NCBI GenBank assembly: GCA_012510935.1
Contig: JAAZHB010000126.1
Span: 1 to 5,663 of the forward strand
Direction of reading: 5' to 3'
Source: Clostridiales bacterium
Lineage (GTDB): Bacteria > Bacillota_A > Clostridia > Peptostreptococcales > Anaerovoracaceae
DNA length: 5,663 nt
Shown: positions 1 through 5,663 of the stretch, in pieces
Layout: the number at the start of each line of letters is the position of its first letter
Numbering within the stretch: the first letter of the stretch is position 1
Made by a program: the position numbers and the translations under genes
The notes under the pieces: generated by a model
Told to the model about the DNA's origin: nothing
The model's input: only the letters and a program-made list of their open reading frames with translations
Databases searched by the model: none

Positions 1-675
1 TGGGTATTCCTTGTCCTCATGGGAGTTGCCGGCTTCTATGGCGCTTTCACTTATACAATAAGAGGTGGAATATTTTGCAATGCTCAAACTGCGAATTTTG
101 TTCTTCTTGCTATGGCAATTGGAGACTTTGACTGGAAGCGCGCAATATATTTCATTATTCCGATGACTGCCTATTTTCTTGGCGCGGTTGTATCGGAGGT
201 GGTTCCAAAGCCCATCAAAAACAGCTTGTTTATGAGATGGGATACTCTTCTTATTCTAATTGAGATGCTGGTTGTCGTTGTTCTTGGGTTTCTCCCAGAA
301 AGCGCACCGCATCAAATTTCACAAGTTGCAATTAATTTCATTTGCTCTATGCAATACAATACTTTCAGACAGGCAGAAGGAATTCCGATGGCAACAACTT
401 TCTGCACTAATCACCTTAGACAGATTGGAATAGCATCTGTGAAACTAAAGAAAAATCAGGGAGACGATGCATTAAGCTATAAGAGAAGAGGCCATATCGA
501 GATGCTTGCGAGTTTCGTTCTTGGTGGCGTTATTGCGACAATTCTATGTAGACTTTTCTTGGGCAAGGCAATTTGGTTTACACTGATTCCACTTGGAATT
601 CTATTTGTATCATTATTTTATGCGGATCGAAAGAAGGAAAATGAGATGCTTAATCAAGTGCCTCGTGGACACTAG
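1..675 (+). CDS. YoaK (DUF1275) family membrane protein, 5' partial
   Basis: The reading frame is open from the first base (W-V-F-L-V-L before the first visible Met at 19), so the true start lies upstream and a short N-terminal piece is missing. The family signature is clear near the start: RGGIFCNAQTANFVLL matches the conserved 'RGG-F-NAQT-N-VLL' block of YoaK/DUF1275 proteins. Counting from the Met at 19, hydrophobic segments lie at about 43-60, 75-92, 97-112, 160-180 and 184-201, plus the segment that begins before the window. This indicates a polytopic inner-membrane protein. A conserved-looking polar stretch (M-Q-Y-N-T-F-R, about 111-117, followed by G-I-P-M-A-T-T) sits between the membrane groups, as is usual in the family. 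The tail is charged (DRKKENE). The family has no firmly established substrate or reaction, so I give none. The stop lies 21 nt before the ligase start, consistent with cotranscription. Family assignment is confident; function is unknown. Confidence 0.88.
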   Translation, partial: WVFLVLMGVAGFYGAFTYTIRGGIFCNAQTANFVLLAMAIGDFDWKRAIYFIIPMTAYFLGAVVSEVVPKPIKNSLFMRWDTLLILIEMLVVVVLGFLPESAPHQISQVAINFICSMQYNTFRQAEGIPMATTFCTNHLRQIGIASVKLKKNQGDDALSYKRRGHIEMLASFVLGGVIATILCRLFLGKAIWFTLIPLGILFVSLFYADRKKENEMLNQVPRGH

Positions 676-696
676 AGCGCAAAAGGATTAATTAAA

Positions 697-1446
697 ATGG
701 CAAAATCATTTAAACTTTTTAAATATGATGAGGTAACATCTACAAATGATGTTGCAAGAGAACTCGGAAAGGTGTCTTGTGATGAGCAACTTGTTGTGGT
801 TGCAAATAGGCAGACTGCAGGAAGAGGTAGAAGAGGCAGGGCTTTCTATTCTCCGCAAAATTCAGGAATATATATGAGTATGTTAGTTCCTGTTGGTCAA
901 ACTGAAAATGAGACACTTTCGTTTACAGCAAAAGCGGCAGTCTGTGCGGCTCTAGCTATTGAGAAGAACAGCGGAAAGCAAACTGCTATTAAGTGGGTGA
1001 ACGATATATATATGTCTAATTCCAAGGTGGCAGGAATTCTAGCTGAGGGTGTTGCCGATGATAGCACCGGCACAGTCACAAGTGTTATAATCGGAATTGG
1101 AATTAATTGTCAAAGACCGGAGAAGGGTTTCCCGCAAGAACTTGAGAATATTGCTGGAGAAGTCTTTGATAAGGAAGAAGAATTCTCTAAGGATAGAATA
1201 ATAGAGGATATTCTCTCTAATTGGGAGGAAATATCCAAAGAGTCAATTTATAATGAGTATGTGCAAAGAGATTATCTAAAAGGCAAGACTATTAAGGTTA
1301 TAAATGCTGGACGAGAGCAGTTTGAGGCAGTTGCTGAAGGGATAAGCGATGACTTTGGGCTTATCATTAAGTCTGAAAAAAACGGGCAGGATTTTTTACA
1401 TTCGGGAGAAGTGACAATACGCTATGAGCACAATAAGAAATTTTAA
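697..1446 (+). CDS. birA: Biotin--[acetyl-CoA-carboxylase] ligase, monofunctional (no HTH domain)
   Basis: This cytoplasmic enzyme makes biotinyl-5'-AMP from biotin and ATP, then transfers biotin to a lysine of carrier proteins such as the BCCP subunit of acetyl-CoA carboxylase. Visible motifs are STN at residues 15-17, the adenylate-binding loop GRGRRGR at 42-48, KWVNDIY at 99-105, Lys110 in the SKVAGIL block (position of the E. coli BirA active-site lysine) and GIGINC at 133-138. A small C-terminal domain spans about 195-243, with DDFGLIIK and HSGEVTIR typical of BPL_C. At 249 aa it starts directly with the catalytic domain, so it lacks the N-terminal winged-helix repressor domain of bifunctional BirA and should not regulate biotin genes itself. 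The start is supported by AAAGGA at 682-687, 9 nt before the ATG. No biotin synthesis or transport gene is in the window. The end overlaps the ClC gene by 23 nt in another frame. Confidence 0.96.
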   Translation: MAKSFKLFKYDEVTSTNDVARELGKVSCDEQLVVVANRQTAGRGRRGRAFYSPQNSGIYMSMLVPVGQTENETLSFTAKAAVCAALAIEKNSGKQTAIKWVNDIYMSNSKVAGILAEGVADDSTGTVTSVIIGIGINCQRPEKGFPQELENIAGEVFDKEEEFSKDRIIEDILSNWEEISKESIYNEYVQRDYLKGKTIKVINAGREQFEAVAEGISDDFGLIIKSEKNGQDFLHSGEVTIRYEHNKKF

Positions 1447-3031
1447 TAATTATGATAGTCGAAATATTACTCTTCCTATTAGAGGAATACTAGTTGGCGC
1501 ATGCAGCGGCTTAGTGGTTTCTCTTTTTCGCTATGCTTTAGCTGAGGGAGAACACATAAGAACAGTGTTAATAGATTATGCAAACAGCAGCCCTTCTTGG
1601 TTGGTAGGAGAGCTTTTTTTGTTAATTTTGGCTTGGATAGTAACAGCTTTATGCGTTAGGGTTGAGCCTTTGTGCGGCGGATCTGGAATTCCCCAAGTGA
1701 AGGGAGAGCTAGCTGGCCAGATTGAACAGAACTGGTATAGAATTATTATTGCCAAATTTATTGGCGGTTTTGCGGCAATAAGTGCGGGCCTATCACTTGG
1801 TAGAGAGGGCCCTAGCGTACAGATTGGCGCGATGGCTGGAAAGGGTGTTGCCAAATTATCAAAAAGCTCTAATACTGACGAGAAGCTCCTTATGACATGT
1901 GGAGCAGCAGCTGGATTAGCAGGGGCTTTCTGCGCGCCTCTAGCAGGAACTATGTTTGCTCTAGAAGAGTTACACAAGAATTTCTCAATCCTTGTTATGA
2001 CTTCAACGATGGCAGCCTCGATAGCGTCCGACTTTGTGGCTACGAATATTTTTGGCCTGAAGCCTGCTTTTGAAATTCACATTACTCATGCATTGCCATT
2101 GTCTGAATATGGCATAGTGATTGTCCTGGGTATATTGCTTGGTGCATTTGGCGTATTTTACAACAAATGCATAGAGTTCTTTCAGAATGTGTACGGGAGA
2201 ATTAATCTGAAAGTTAAGGGTAGAGATTTATCAATGCTTGCAAGGACTGCCATTCCGTTTGCAACAGCTTTGGTTCTGTACAAAGTATATCCAATTGTAC
2301 TCGGTGGAGGCAGTGACATTGTGAACCTAGTTGGGTCTGAGAACAAAGGCATAACATTTCTGCTTATATTGCTGGTTGTAAAATTCGTCTTTTCAATGAT
2401 GAGCTTTGGCACTGGCGTAGCAGGCGGTATTTTCTTGCCTTTGCTAGTTCTTGGTGCAGTTTGCGGCGGCTTATTTGGCGACCTTTTACAACTAATCGGA
2501 ATGGATGGCGGACATAATGCTTCGTGGGTAATTCTTGGAATGGTAGGCTGTTTTACGGCAATTGTTCGCGCACCTGTAACAGGAGTCCTTCTTTTGACAG
2601 AAATGACAGGAGAATTCACGAATTTTATGCCACTTACCATTGTGTCTTTGACCGCATATATTACTGCTGATATCCTTCGCGGAGAACCGATTTATGACCA
2701 GTTGCTATCAAGGATGCTAACTTTTAAGAGCAAGAAGAGTTCAGCACCGAATGATTATGTGGTTAGCCGCAAGAAAAAAAGAAAGCTGCTAGTTGAGAGT
2801 GAGGTTTATGTCGGTAGCTACATGGACGGCAGATCTGTCAATGATATAGGTTTACCGCATGGATGCCTAATAGTTGCCGTTGAAAGAAATGACAGGGAGC
2901 TTGTGCCGAATGGGCAGACCGTTTTATATGCAGGTGATAAGCTGCTGGTTTTTAGCGCAGAGAGTGATGTAATGCCTTTGAGGGAACATCTCGATAAAGT
3001 GTGTAAGTCGATTAATGATAAAAGTGACTAA
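1424..3031 (+). CDS. ClC-family chloride/proton exchanger with C-terminal TrkA_C (RCK_C) domain
   Basis: This is a polytopic membrane protein of 535 aa. The ClC ion-path motifs are intact: GSGIP at 86-90 (Ser87 corresponds to the chloride-coordinating Ser107 of E. coli ClC), GREGP at 126-130 with gating Glu128, GGIFLP at 334-339, and Tyr424 in EPIYDQLL at the position of the inner-gate tyrosine. Glu182 in FALEEL (178-183) lies where the E. coli protein has its intracellular proton glutamate (Glu203). Both glutamates being present argues for coupled Cl-/H+ antiport rather than a passive channel. GSGIP argues against the fluoride-specific CLC-F branch. A basic linker (RKKKRK, 449-454) leads to a soluble domain at about 458-525 that reads as TrkA_C, with the pattern V-NDIGLPHGCLIVAV and GDKLLVF. 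That domain is usually a ligand-binding regulatory module. The ATG overlaps birA; GGGAG at 1404-1408 is 15 nt upstream, a rather long spacing. Coupled translation is likely. Confidence 0.95.
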   Translation: MSTIRNFNNYDSRNITLPIRGILVGACSGLVVSLFRYALAEGEHIRTVLIDYANSSPSWLVGELFLLILAWIVTALCVRVEPLCGGSGIPQVKGELAGQIEQNWYRIIIAKFIGGFAAISAGLSLGREGPSVQIGAMAGKGVAKLSKSSNTDEKLLMTCGAAAGLAGAFCAPLAGTMFALEELHKNFSILVMTSTMAASIASDFVATNIFGLKPAFEIHITHALPLSEYGIVIVLGILLGAFGVFYNKCIEFFQNVYGRINLKVKGRDLSMLARTAIPFATALVLYKVYPIVLGGGSDIVNLVGSENKGITFLLILLVVKFVFSMMSFGTGVAGGIFLPLLVLGAVCGGLFGDLLQLIGMDGGHNASWVILGMVGCFTAIVRAPVTGVLLLTEMTGEFTNFMPLTIVSLTAYITADILRGEPIYDQLLSRMLTFKSKKSSAPNDYVVSRKKKRKLLVESEVYVGSYMDGRSVNDIGLPHGCLIVAVERNDRELVPNGQTVLYAGDKLLVFSAESDVMPLREHLDKVCKSINDKSD

Positions 3032-3060
3032 GTTAATTAGCTAAATAGCGTCTAAAATAA

Positions 3061-3091
3061 TTGACAGAGAGCACGCATAAGTCCATTTATT
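3061..3091 (+). promoter_or_regulatory. Possible promoter with consensus -35 box (weak -10)
   Basis: TTGACA at 3061-3066 is a perfect sigma-A -35 hexamer in the clc/response-regulator gap. The matching -10 is poor: ATTTAT (3085-3090, 18-nt spacer) and TTTATT (3086-3091, 19-nt spacer) are the best I can offer. If used, transcription would begin near 3097, inside the tandem TAAGAA repeat, so a bound regulator would tend to block it. A perfect hexamer can arise by chance in AT-rich DNA, hence the low confidence. Confidence 0.3.
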
Positions 3092-3110
3092 AAGAATTTT
3101 GTAAGAAACT
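3088..3110 (+). promoter_or_regulatory. Candidate response-regulator operator (tandem TAAGAA repeats, 11-bp period)
   Basis: Two identical hexamers TAAGAA occur at 3091-3096 and 3102-3107, exactly 11 bp apart, i.e. one helical turn on the same face. This is the usual geometry for two OmpR/PhoB-family regulator monomers bound head to tail. The second unit, TTGTAAGAAACT (3099-3110), matches 10 of 12 positions of the VanR site consensus as I recall it (TCGTANGAAAWT); the first (3088-3099) matches 9 of 12. A looser third copy, TTGTAAAGAATA, lies at 3122-3133. The site sits upstream of a VanR-like regulator gene, so autoregulation is the natural inference. No binding evidence can be had from sequence alone. 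Confidence 0.5.
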
Positions 3111-3112
3111 AA

Positions 3113-3144
3113 TTGAATTGTTTGTAAAGAATAGTCTCTAAAAT
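3113..3144 (+). promoter_or_regulatory. Possible activator-dependent promoter for the two-component operon
   Basis: TAAAAT at 3139-3144 matches five of six positions of the sigma-A -10 box and would place the start of transcription near 3151, leaving a short leader that still contains the ribosome binding site at 3159-3167. The upstream -35 is weak: TTGAAT at 3113-3118 is 20 nt away, which is too far for a strong promoter (18 nt if TCTAAA at 3137-3142 is the -10). A good -10 with a poor -35, and a tandem operator centred about 50 bp upstream of the start, fits a promoter that needs its activator. This is an inference from spacing. Confidence 0.35.
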
Positions 3145-3172
3145 GATGCTATAAGATGAAAGGGGAGAGCAG

Positions 3173-3889
3173 ATGATGGATAATCTTCAGAAATACAATA
3201 TCTTGGTGTGCGACGATGATAAAGAGATTGCTGGCGCGATTGAGATATATCTTCGCAACGAGGGGTACTTGGTTTTTAAGGCATACGATGGAGTAGCTGC
3301 CCTGGAAATTGCCAGAAGAGAGAAGCTTCATTTGATAATCATGGACATTATGATGCCTAAGCTAGATGGCGTTCAAGCTACCATGAAGATTAGAGAAGAG
3401 CAGAATATTCCAATCATAATGCTTTCAGCAAAGTCAGAGGACTATGACAAAATAACGGGTCTCAATGTCGGTGCAGATGACTATGTAACAAAACCTTTCA
3501 ATCCTCTTGAGTTAATTGCAAGAGTAAAATCTCAGCTTAGAAGATATACTAATCTGGGAAGCTTTTCAGGGGGAACTAAACAGAATAATATTTATAAATC
3601 AGGTGGGCTTGTTATCGATGACAACGAGAAGACAGTACAGTTAGATGGCGAACAAGTGGTTGTAACCCCAACTGAATATGGCATTCTGAAAATGCTTACC
3701 GAAAATGCCGGCAGAGTTTATAGCATTGAACAAATCTATGAGAATGTATGGCAGGATACAGCATTTAACCCTGAGAATACGGTTGCAGTTCATATCAGGA
3801 GAATAAGAGAGAAGATAGAGATAGACCCGAAGAACCCTAGATATTTAAAGGTGGTGTGGGGAATTGGATACAAAATTGAAAAACTATAA
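3173..3889 (+). CDS. OmpR/PhoB-family response regulator, VanR-like
   Basis: This is a cytoplasmic DNA-binding regulator activated by phosphorylation, presumably by the kinase encoded next to it. The receiver domain (about 8-122) has the acidic pocket Asp14-Asp15, phospho-acceptor Asp58 in MDIMMPKLDG, switch residues Ser85 and Tyr104, and Lys107 in TKPF. The winged-helix effector domain covers about 140-238, with TPTEYGIL before the first helices, recognition-helix region NTVAVHIRRIREKIE (202-216) and the end VWGIGYKIEK. The stretch IIMLSAK...DKITGLNVGADDY-TKPF-PLELIARVK-QLRRY and the C-terminus closely resemble enterococcal VanR as I recall it. This shows subfamily, not a vancomycin role: no vanHAX-type genes are present. 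The length of 238 aa is normal. AAAGGGGAG (3159-3167) is 5 nt from the first ATG and 8 nt from the second (3176), so either start works. Its 3' end overlaps the kinase gene by 26 nt if the TTG start is used. Confidence 0.95.
   Translation: MMDNLQKYNILVCDDDKEIAGAIEIYLRNEGYLVFKAYDGVAALEIARREKLHLIIMDIMMPKLDGVQATMKIREEQNIPIIMLSAKSEDYDKITGLNVGADDYVTKPFNPLELIARVKSQLRRYTNLGSFSGGTKQNNIYKSGGLVIDDNEKTVQLDGEQVVVTPTEYGILKMLTENAGRVYSIEQIYENVWQDTAFNPENTVAVHIRRIREKIEIDPKNPRYLKVVWGIGYKIEKL
3847..3854 (+). promoter_or_regulatory. Ribosome binding site supporting a TTG start for the kinase
   Basis: AAAGGTGG lies inside the end of the regulator gene, 9 nt before TTG 3864, and is one mismatch from the AAAGGAGG core. 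The alternative in-frame ATG at 3891 has only A-rich sequence before it and no purine-G core. ATG 3891 does sit one base after the regulator's stop (TAA-A-ATG), which could allow translation by coupled reinitiation. The site favours TTG but does not exclude ATG. Confidence 0.55.
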
Positions 3890-5540
3890 AATGAATAAAA
3901 CGACTTTTTCTGTATTTGCGGCTTTTGACACAATAGCTATTTTCTTAACTTGCTTGGCTGCTACGGTTGCAGCATCCCTCAGCAAGATGGTGTGGGTAGA
4001 TGGGCTTTCAGATGAAGAGAGAAGCTATATGGATTTGTGGTTTGATGGCAAGATTGCAAGCACTCACGGATTTGAGATTGCGCAGAACGTAGCTGTTATT
4101 GGCGGAGTGATTTTCTTAATTATTTCAATAGCTTTAACTGTATTGTTAATCTTGAATGTTGGTGGCGAAAGAGACGAGAATGGGAAGATACAACTAATCT
4201 GGTTTGATAAAATCTGGTCTGATGTACAGCTTTGTACATTCTTTGCAACTGGAGGTTTGTCAGCTCTAGTCTTTCAACTTCTATATGGCGCTTGCTTTAA
4301 TGGGCCGTTTTCAAAAATATGGGATAACCTAGGCACGACATATAGCTATAACGATGTAATGACACCAGAAGCGCAAGTCGCAGTTGGATTTATTGGATTG
4401 CTTGCTGCTGTATTCATAATGCTTGCAAATCTCTTGTCTCTTGTTAAGAAGCTAAAGGCAAAGGAATTGTGGAATAGATCTCTTATCGGAATTTGTATTA
4501 ATCATCTTATTAAGTGGATTAATGAGAGTGATGCAACTTTAGTGAAGCTTCTTCTTATTCTAATTTGCGGAACATTTCTGGCAACTACCGCACTCGGTAC
4601 ATTCATTGTTATTGTAGCGATTTTCGCAATTGTACCAAGACAGGTAAGGAAGTTTAATGAAGTTAGAAAGGGTGCTGAAGAAGTAAAGAATGGCAACCTT
4701 ACATACAAGATTCCAGTTGAGAGTAGTGCAAGAAAAAGCAAGAACGAGCTTGATAGATTAGCTGAAGATATAAATGAGATTTCACATGCATCTAATATCG
4801 CTGTTCAGAATGAGCTTAAGAATCAGAGACTGAAGACAGAATTGATATCAAATGTTTCTCACGATATTAAGACACCTCTAACATCGATGGTCACATATGT
4901 TGATTTGCTCAAGACAGAGGGGCTAGAGAGCCCAAATGCTCCTGATTATCTGGATATTGTAGACCAAAAGACTCAAAGACTTAGGGAACTTACAGAGAAC
5001 TTATTTGAAGCTGCCAAGGCTTCATCAGGGGCTATGCCAATGGAATTAGAGAGCATAGACATTAATGCATTGTTATCGCAAAGCTTAGTGGAGTTTGATG
5101 ATAAGTTTGAGGCAAAAGGATTGTCTGTTCAGATTCAGGACAAATGTGAGGATGAGTCGGTAAGGGTTATTGCAGATGGTAAGCTTTTCCATAGAGTAAT
5201 CGAGAATGTTCTTGGTAATATTTCCAAATATGCTATGGATAATAGCAGGGTATATATAGATATTAACGAGCTTAAGACAAACAATAAAGACTCAAAAGAT
5301 ATGATTAGCCTTGAGATAAAGAATATTTCTAAGGACCCATTAAATCTATCTGCTAGCGAATTGATGGAGAGGTTCAAAAGAGGCGATGAATCTAGGAACA
5401 CCGAGGGCAGTGGTCTTGGACTATCAATTGCGAAGGACCTTACTAAGATGATGAATGGAGTCTTCGAGATAAGAATAGACGGAGACCTCTTCAAGATAAG
5501 CATCTTAATGGAGAAGGCGGAAGAGAAGGTCGCAGATTAG
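3864..5540 (+). CDS. Multi-pass membrane sensor histidine kinase, partner of the upstream regulator
   Basis: This membrane kinase should autophosphorylate on His333 and pass the phosphate to Asp58 of the adjacent regulator. The sensor region has membrane segments at about 15-38, 74-98, 122-142 and 172-193, plus a long hydrophobic stretch at 226-257 that may be a hairpin of two short segments. Outer loops would be about 39-73 (acidic) and 143-171. A HAMP-like helix pair follows (about 258-315, including EEVKNGNLTYKI), then HisKA with SNVSHDIKTPLTSM (329-342). The ATPase domain has an N box at 447-457 (ENVLGNISKYA), F box ERF at 502-504 and G2 box GSGLGLSIA at 515-523. The usual G1 'DxGxG' motif is not recognisable; NISKDPLNLSASELMERF stands in its place, as I recall in other clostridial kinases with this 'SRNTEGSGLGLSIA' block. 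The start is TTG 3864 or ATG 3891, ten codons in. The stimulus cannot be read from sequence. Confidence 0.94.
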   Translation: MDTKLKNYKMNKTTFSVFAAFDTIAIFLTCLAATVAASLSKMVWVDGLSDEERSYMDLWFDGKIASTHGFEIAQNVAVIGGVIFLIISIALTVLLILNVGGERDENGKIQLIWFDKIWSDVQLCTFFATGGLSALVFQLLYGACFNGPFSKIWDNLGTTYSYNDVMTPEAQVAVGFIGLLAAVFIMLANLLSLVKKLKAKELWNRSLIGICINHLIKWINESDATLVKLLLILICGTFLATTALGTFIVIVAIFAIVPRQVRKFNEVRKGAEEVKNGNLTYKIPVESSARKSKNELDRLAEDINEISHASNIAVQNELKNQRLKTELISNVSHDIKTPLTSMVTYVDLLKTEGLESPNAPDYLDIVDQKTQRLRELTENLFEAAKASSGAMPMELESIDINALLSQSLVEFDDKFEAKGLSVQIQDKCEDESVRVIADGKLFHRVIENVLGNISKYAMDNSRVYIDINELKTNNKDSKDMISLEIKNISKDPLNLSASELMERFKRGDESRNTEGSGLGLSIAKDLTKMMNGVFEIRIDGDLFKISILMEKAEEKVAD

Positions 5541-5573
5541 AACAAGTTAATGAAATACTTCAACCTATCAAAG

Positions 5574-5611
5574 AAAAGCCATATATCACATTACTGTGAT
5601 ATATGGCTTTT
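5574..5611. terminator. Bidirectional intrinsic terminator
   Basis: This is a perfect inverted repeat: AAAAGCCATATATCACA (5574-5590), loop TTAC (5591-5594), then TGTGATATATGGCTTTT (5595-5611). All 17 positions pair. Read rightward the stem ends in GGCTTTT; read leftward it ends in GGCTTTTCTTT, so both strands give a hairpin followed by a U run. It begins 33 nt after the kinase stop and should end the two-component transcript. The stem is AT-rich in the middle and the rightward U run is only four bases, so the leftward direction may terminate better. Confidence 0.9.
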
Positions 5612-5633
5612 GTCATAATCATATATTGATTGA

Positions 5634-5663
5634 CTATCTCTTCTTCCATGTACTTGGGATGAA
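5634..5663 (-). CDS. Possible C-terminal tail of a convergent gene, partial
   Basis: Reading leftward from the window edge, one frame gives FIPSTWKKR followed by TAG (5636-5634). The stop is 22 nt before the bidirectional hairpin, which is the expected layout for a convergent gene sharing that terminator, and a basic KKR end is common for real proteins. Nine residues are far too few to identify a family, and the other two leftward frames also run to the hairpin or past it, so this is only a suggestion from context. Confidence 0.25.
   Translation of the reverse strand, partial: FIPSTWKKR

Noticed and set aside
697..1446. Bifunctional BirA repressor and a biotin operator
   Set aside because: The protein begins directly with the catalytic domain, there is no helix-turn-helix, and no biotin genes or long BirA-type palindrome are visible.
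1576..1977. A 133-codon open frame on the - strand inside the ClC gene
   Set aside because: It lies antisense to strongly conserved ClC motifs, resembles no protein I know, and is rich in Pro/Ala/Ser runs typical of the complement of a membrane-protein gene. It is a shadow frame.
2182..2640. A 152-codon open frame on the - strand inside the ClC gene
   Set aside because: Same reasoning: it is antisense to the GGIFLP and RAPVTG blocks, with no family resemblance.
3147..3155. Extended -10-like TGCTATAAG just before the response regulator
   Set aside because: Transcription would start near 3162, inside the ribosome binding site at 3159-3167, leaving no usable leader. TAAAAT at 3139 is a better placed -10.
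3149..3331. A 60-codon - strand frame at the start of the response regulator
   Set aside because: It is antisense to the conserved receiver-domain start, and a small divergent gene here would overlap the regulator's ribosome site. No supporting signal was found.
5135..5503. A 122-codon open frame on the - strand inside the kinase ATPase domain
   Set aside because: It is a Leu/Ser/Ile-rich complement of the N and G boxes, with no recognisable motif. It is explained by the kinase gene.
3173..5540. Vancomycin-resistance (VanRS) system
   Set aside because: The regulator is VanR-like, but the kinase has a different multi-pass sensor and no vanH/A/X/Y/Z-type gene is present. The resemblance supports subfamily only.
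5550..5618. Small + strand frame MKYFNLSKKSHISHYCDIWLLS
   Set aside because: Most of it is the terminator hairpin, and there is no ribosome site before the ATG.

Overview
This is an AT-rich window (roughly 40% G+C by eye) with tightly packed genes, all clearly supported ones on the + strand, and purine-rich ribosome binding sites. Protein types and codon use (frequent AGA, ATA and AAT-type codons) suggest a low-GC Firmicute, most likely an anaerobic member of the Clostridia. I cannot name the genus from the sequence. It looks like ordinary chromosome: there are no transposases, integrases, CRISPR repeats, tRNAs or rRNAs.

Layout. (1) Bases 1-675 hold a YoaK/DUF1275 membrane protein whose start lies before the window. 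(2) Bases 697-1446 hold a biotin--protein ligase of the short type that lacks the N-terminal DNA-binding domain. (3) Bases 1424-3031 hold a ClC-family chloride/proton exchanger with a C-terminal TrkA_C (RCK_C) domain; its start overlaps the end of the ligase gene. These three probably share a transcript. (4) Bases 3032-3172 are the only sizeable intergenic gap. It carries a tandem 11-bp-spaced TAAGAA repeat resembling an OmpR/VanR-family operator, and weak promoter-like elements. (5) Bases 3173-3889 encode a VanR-like OmpR-family response regulator. It overlaps, or directly abuts, a multi-pass membrane histidine kinase (3864-5540), so the pair forms a two-component system. (6) Bases 5574-5611 form a perfect 17-bp inverted repeat flanked by A and T runs, a probable bidirectional terminator. 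The last 30 bases may hold the tail of a convergent gene on the - strand.

How the genes work together. The kinase should sense a membrane or envelope signal and phosphorylate the regulator on Asp58. The tandem repeat just upstream suggests that the regulator controls its own operon. The first three genes form a transcriptional neighbourhood, but I see no shared pathway linking biotin attachment, chloride/proton exchange and the YoaK protein. I did not find a convincing new multi-gene system. The most useful leads are the candidate operator, the unusual kinase sensor topology and the ClC regulatory domain.
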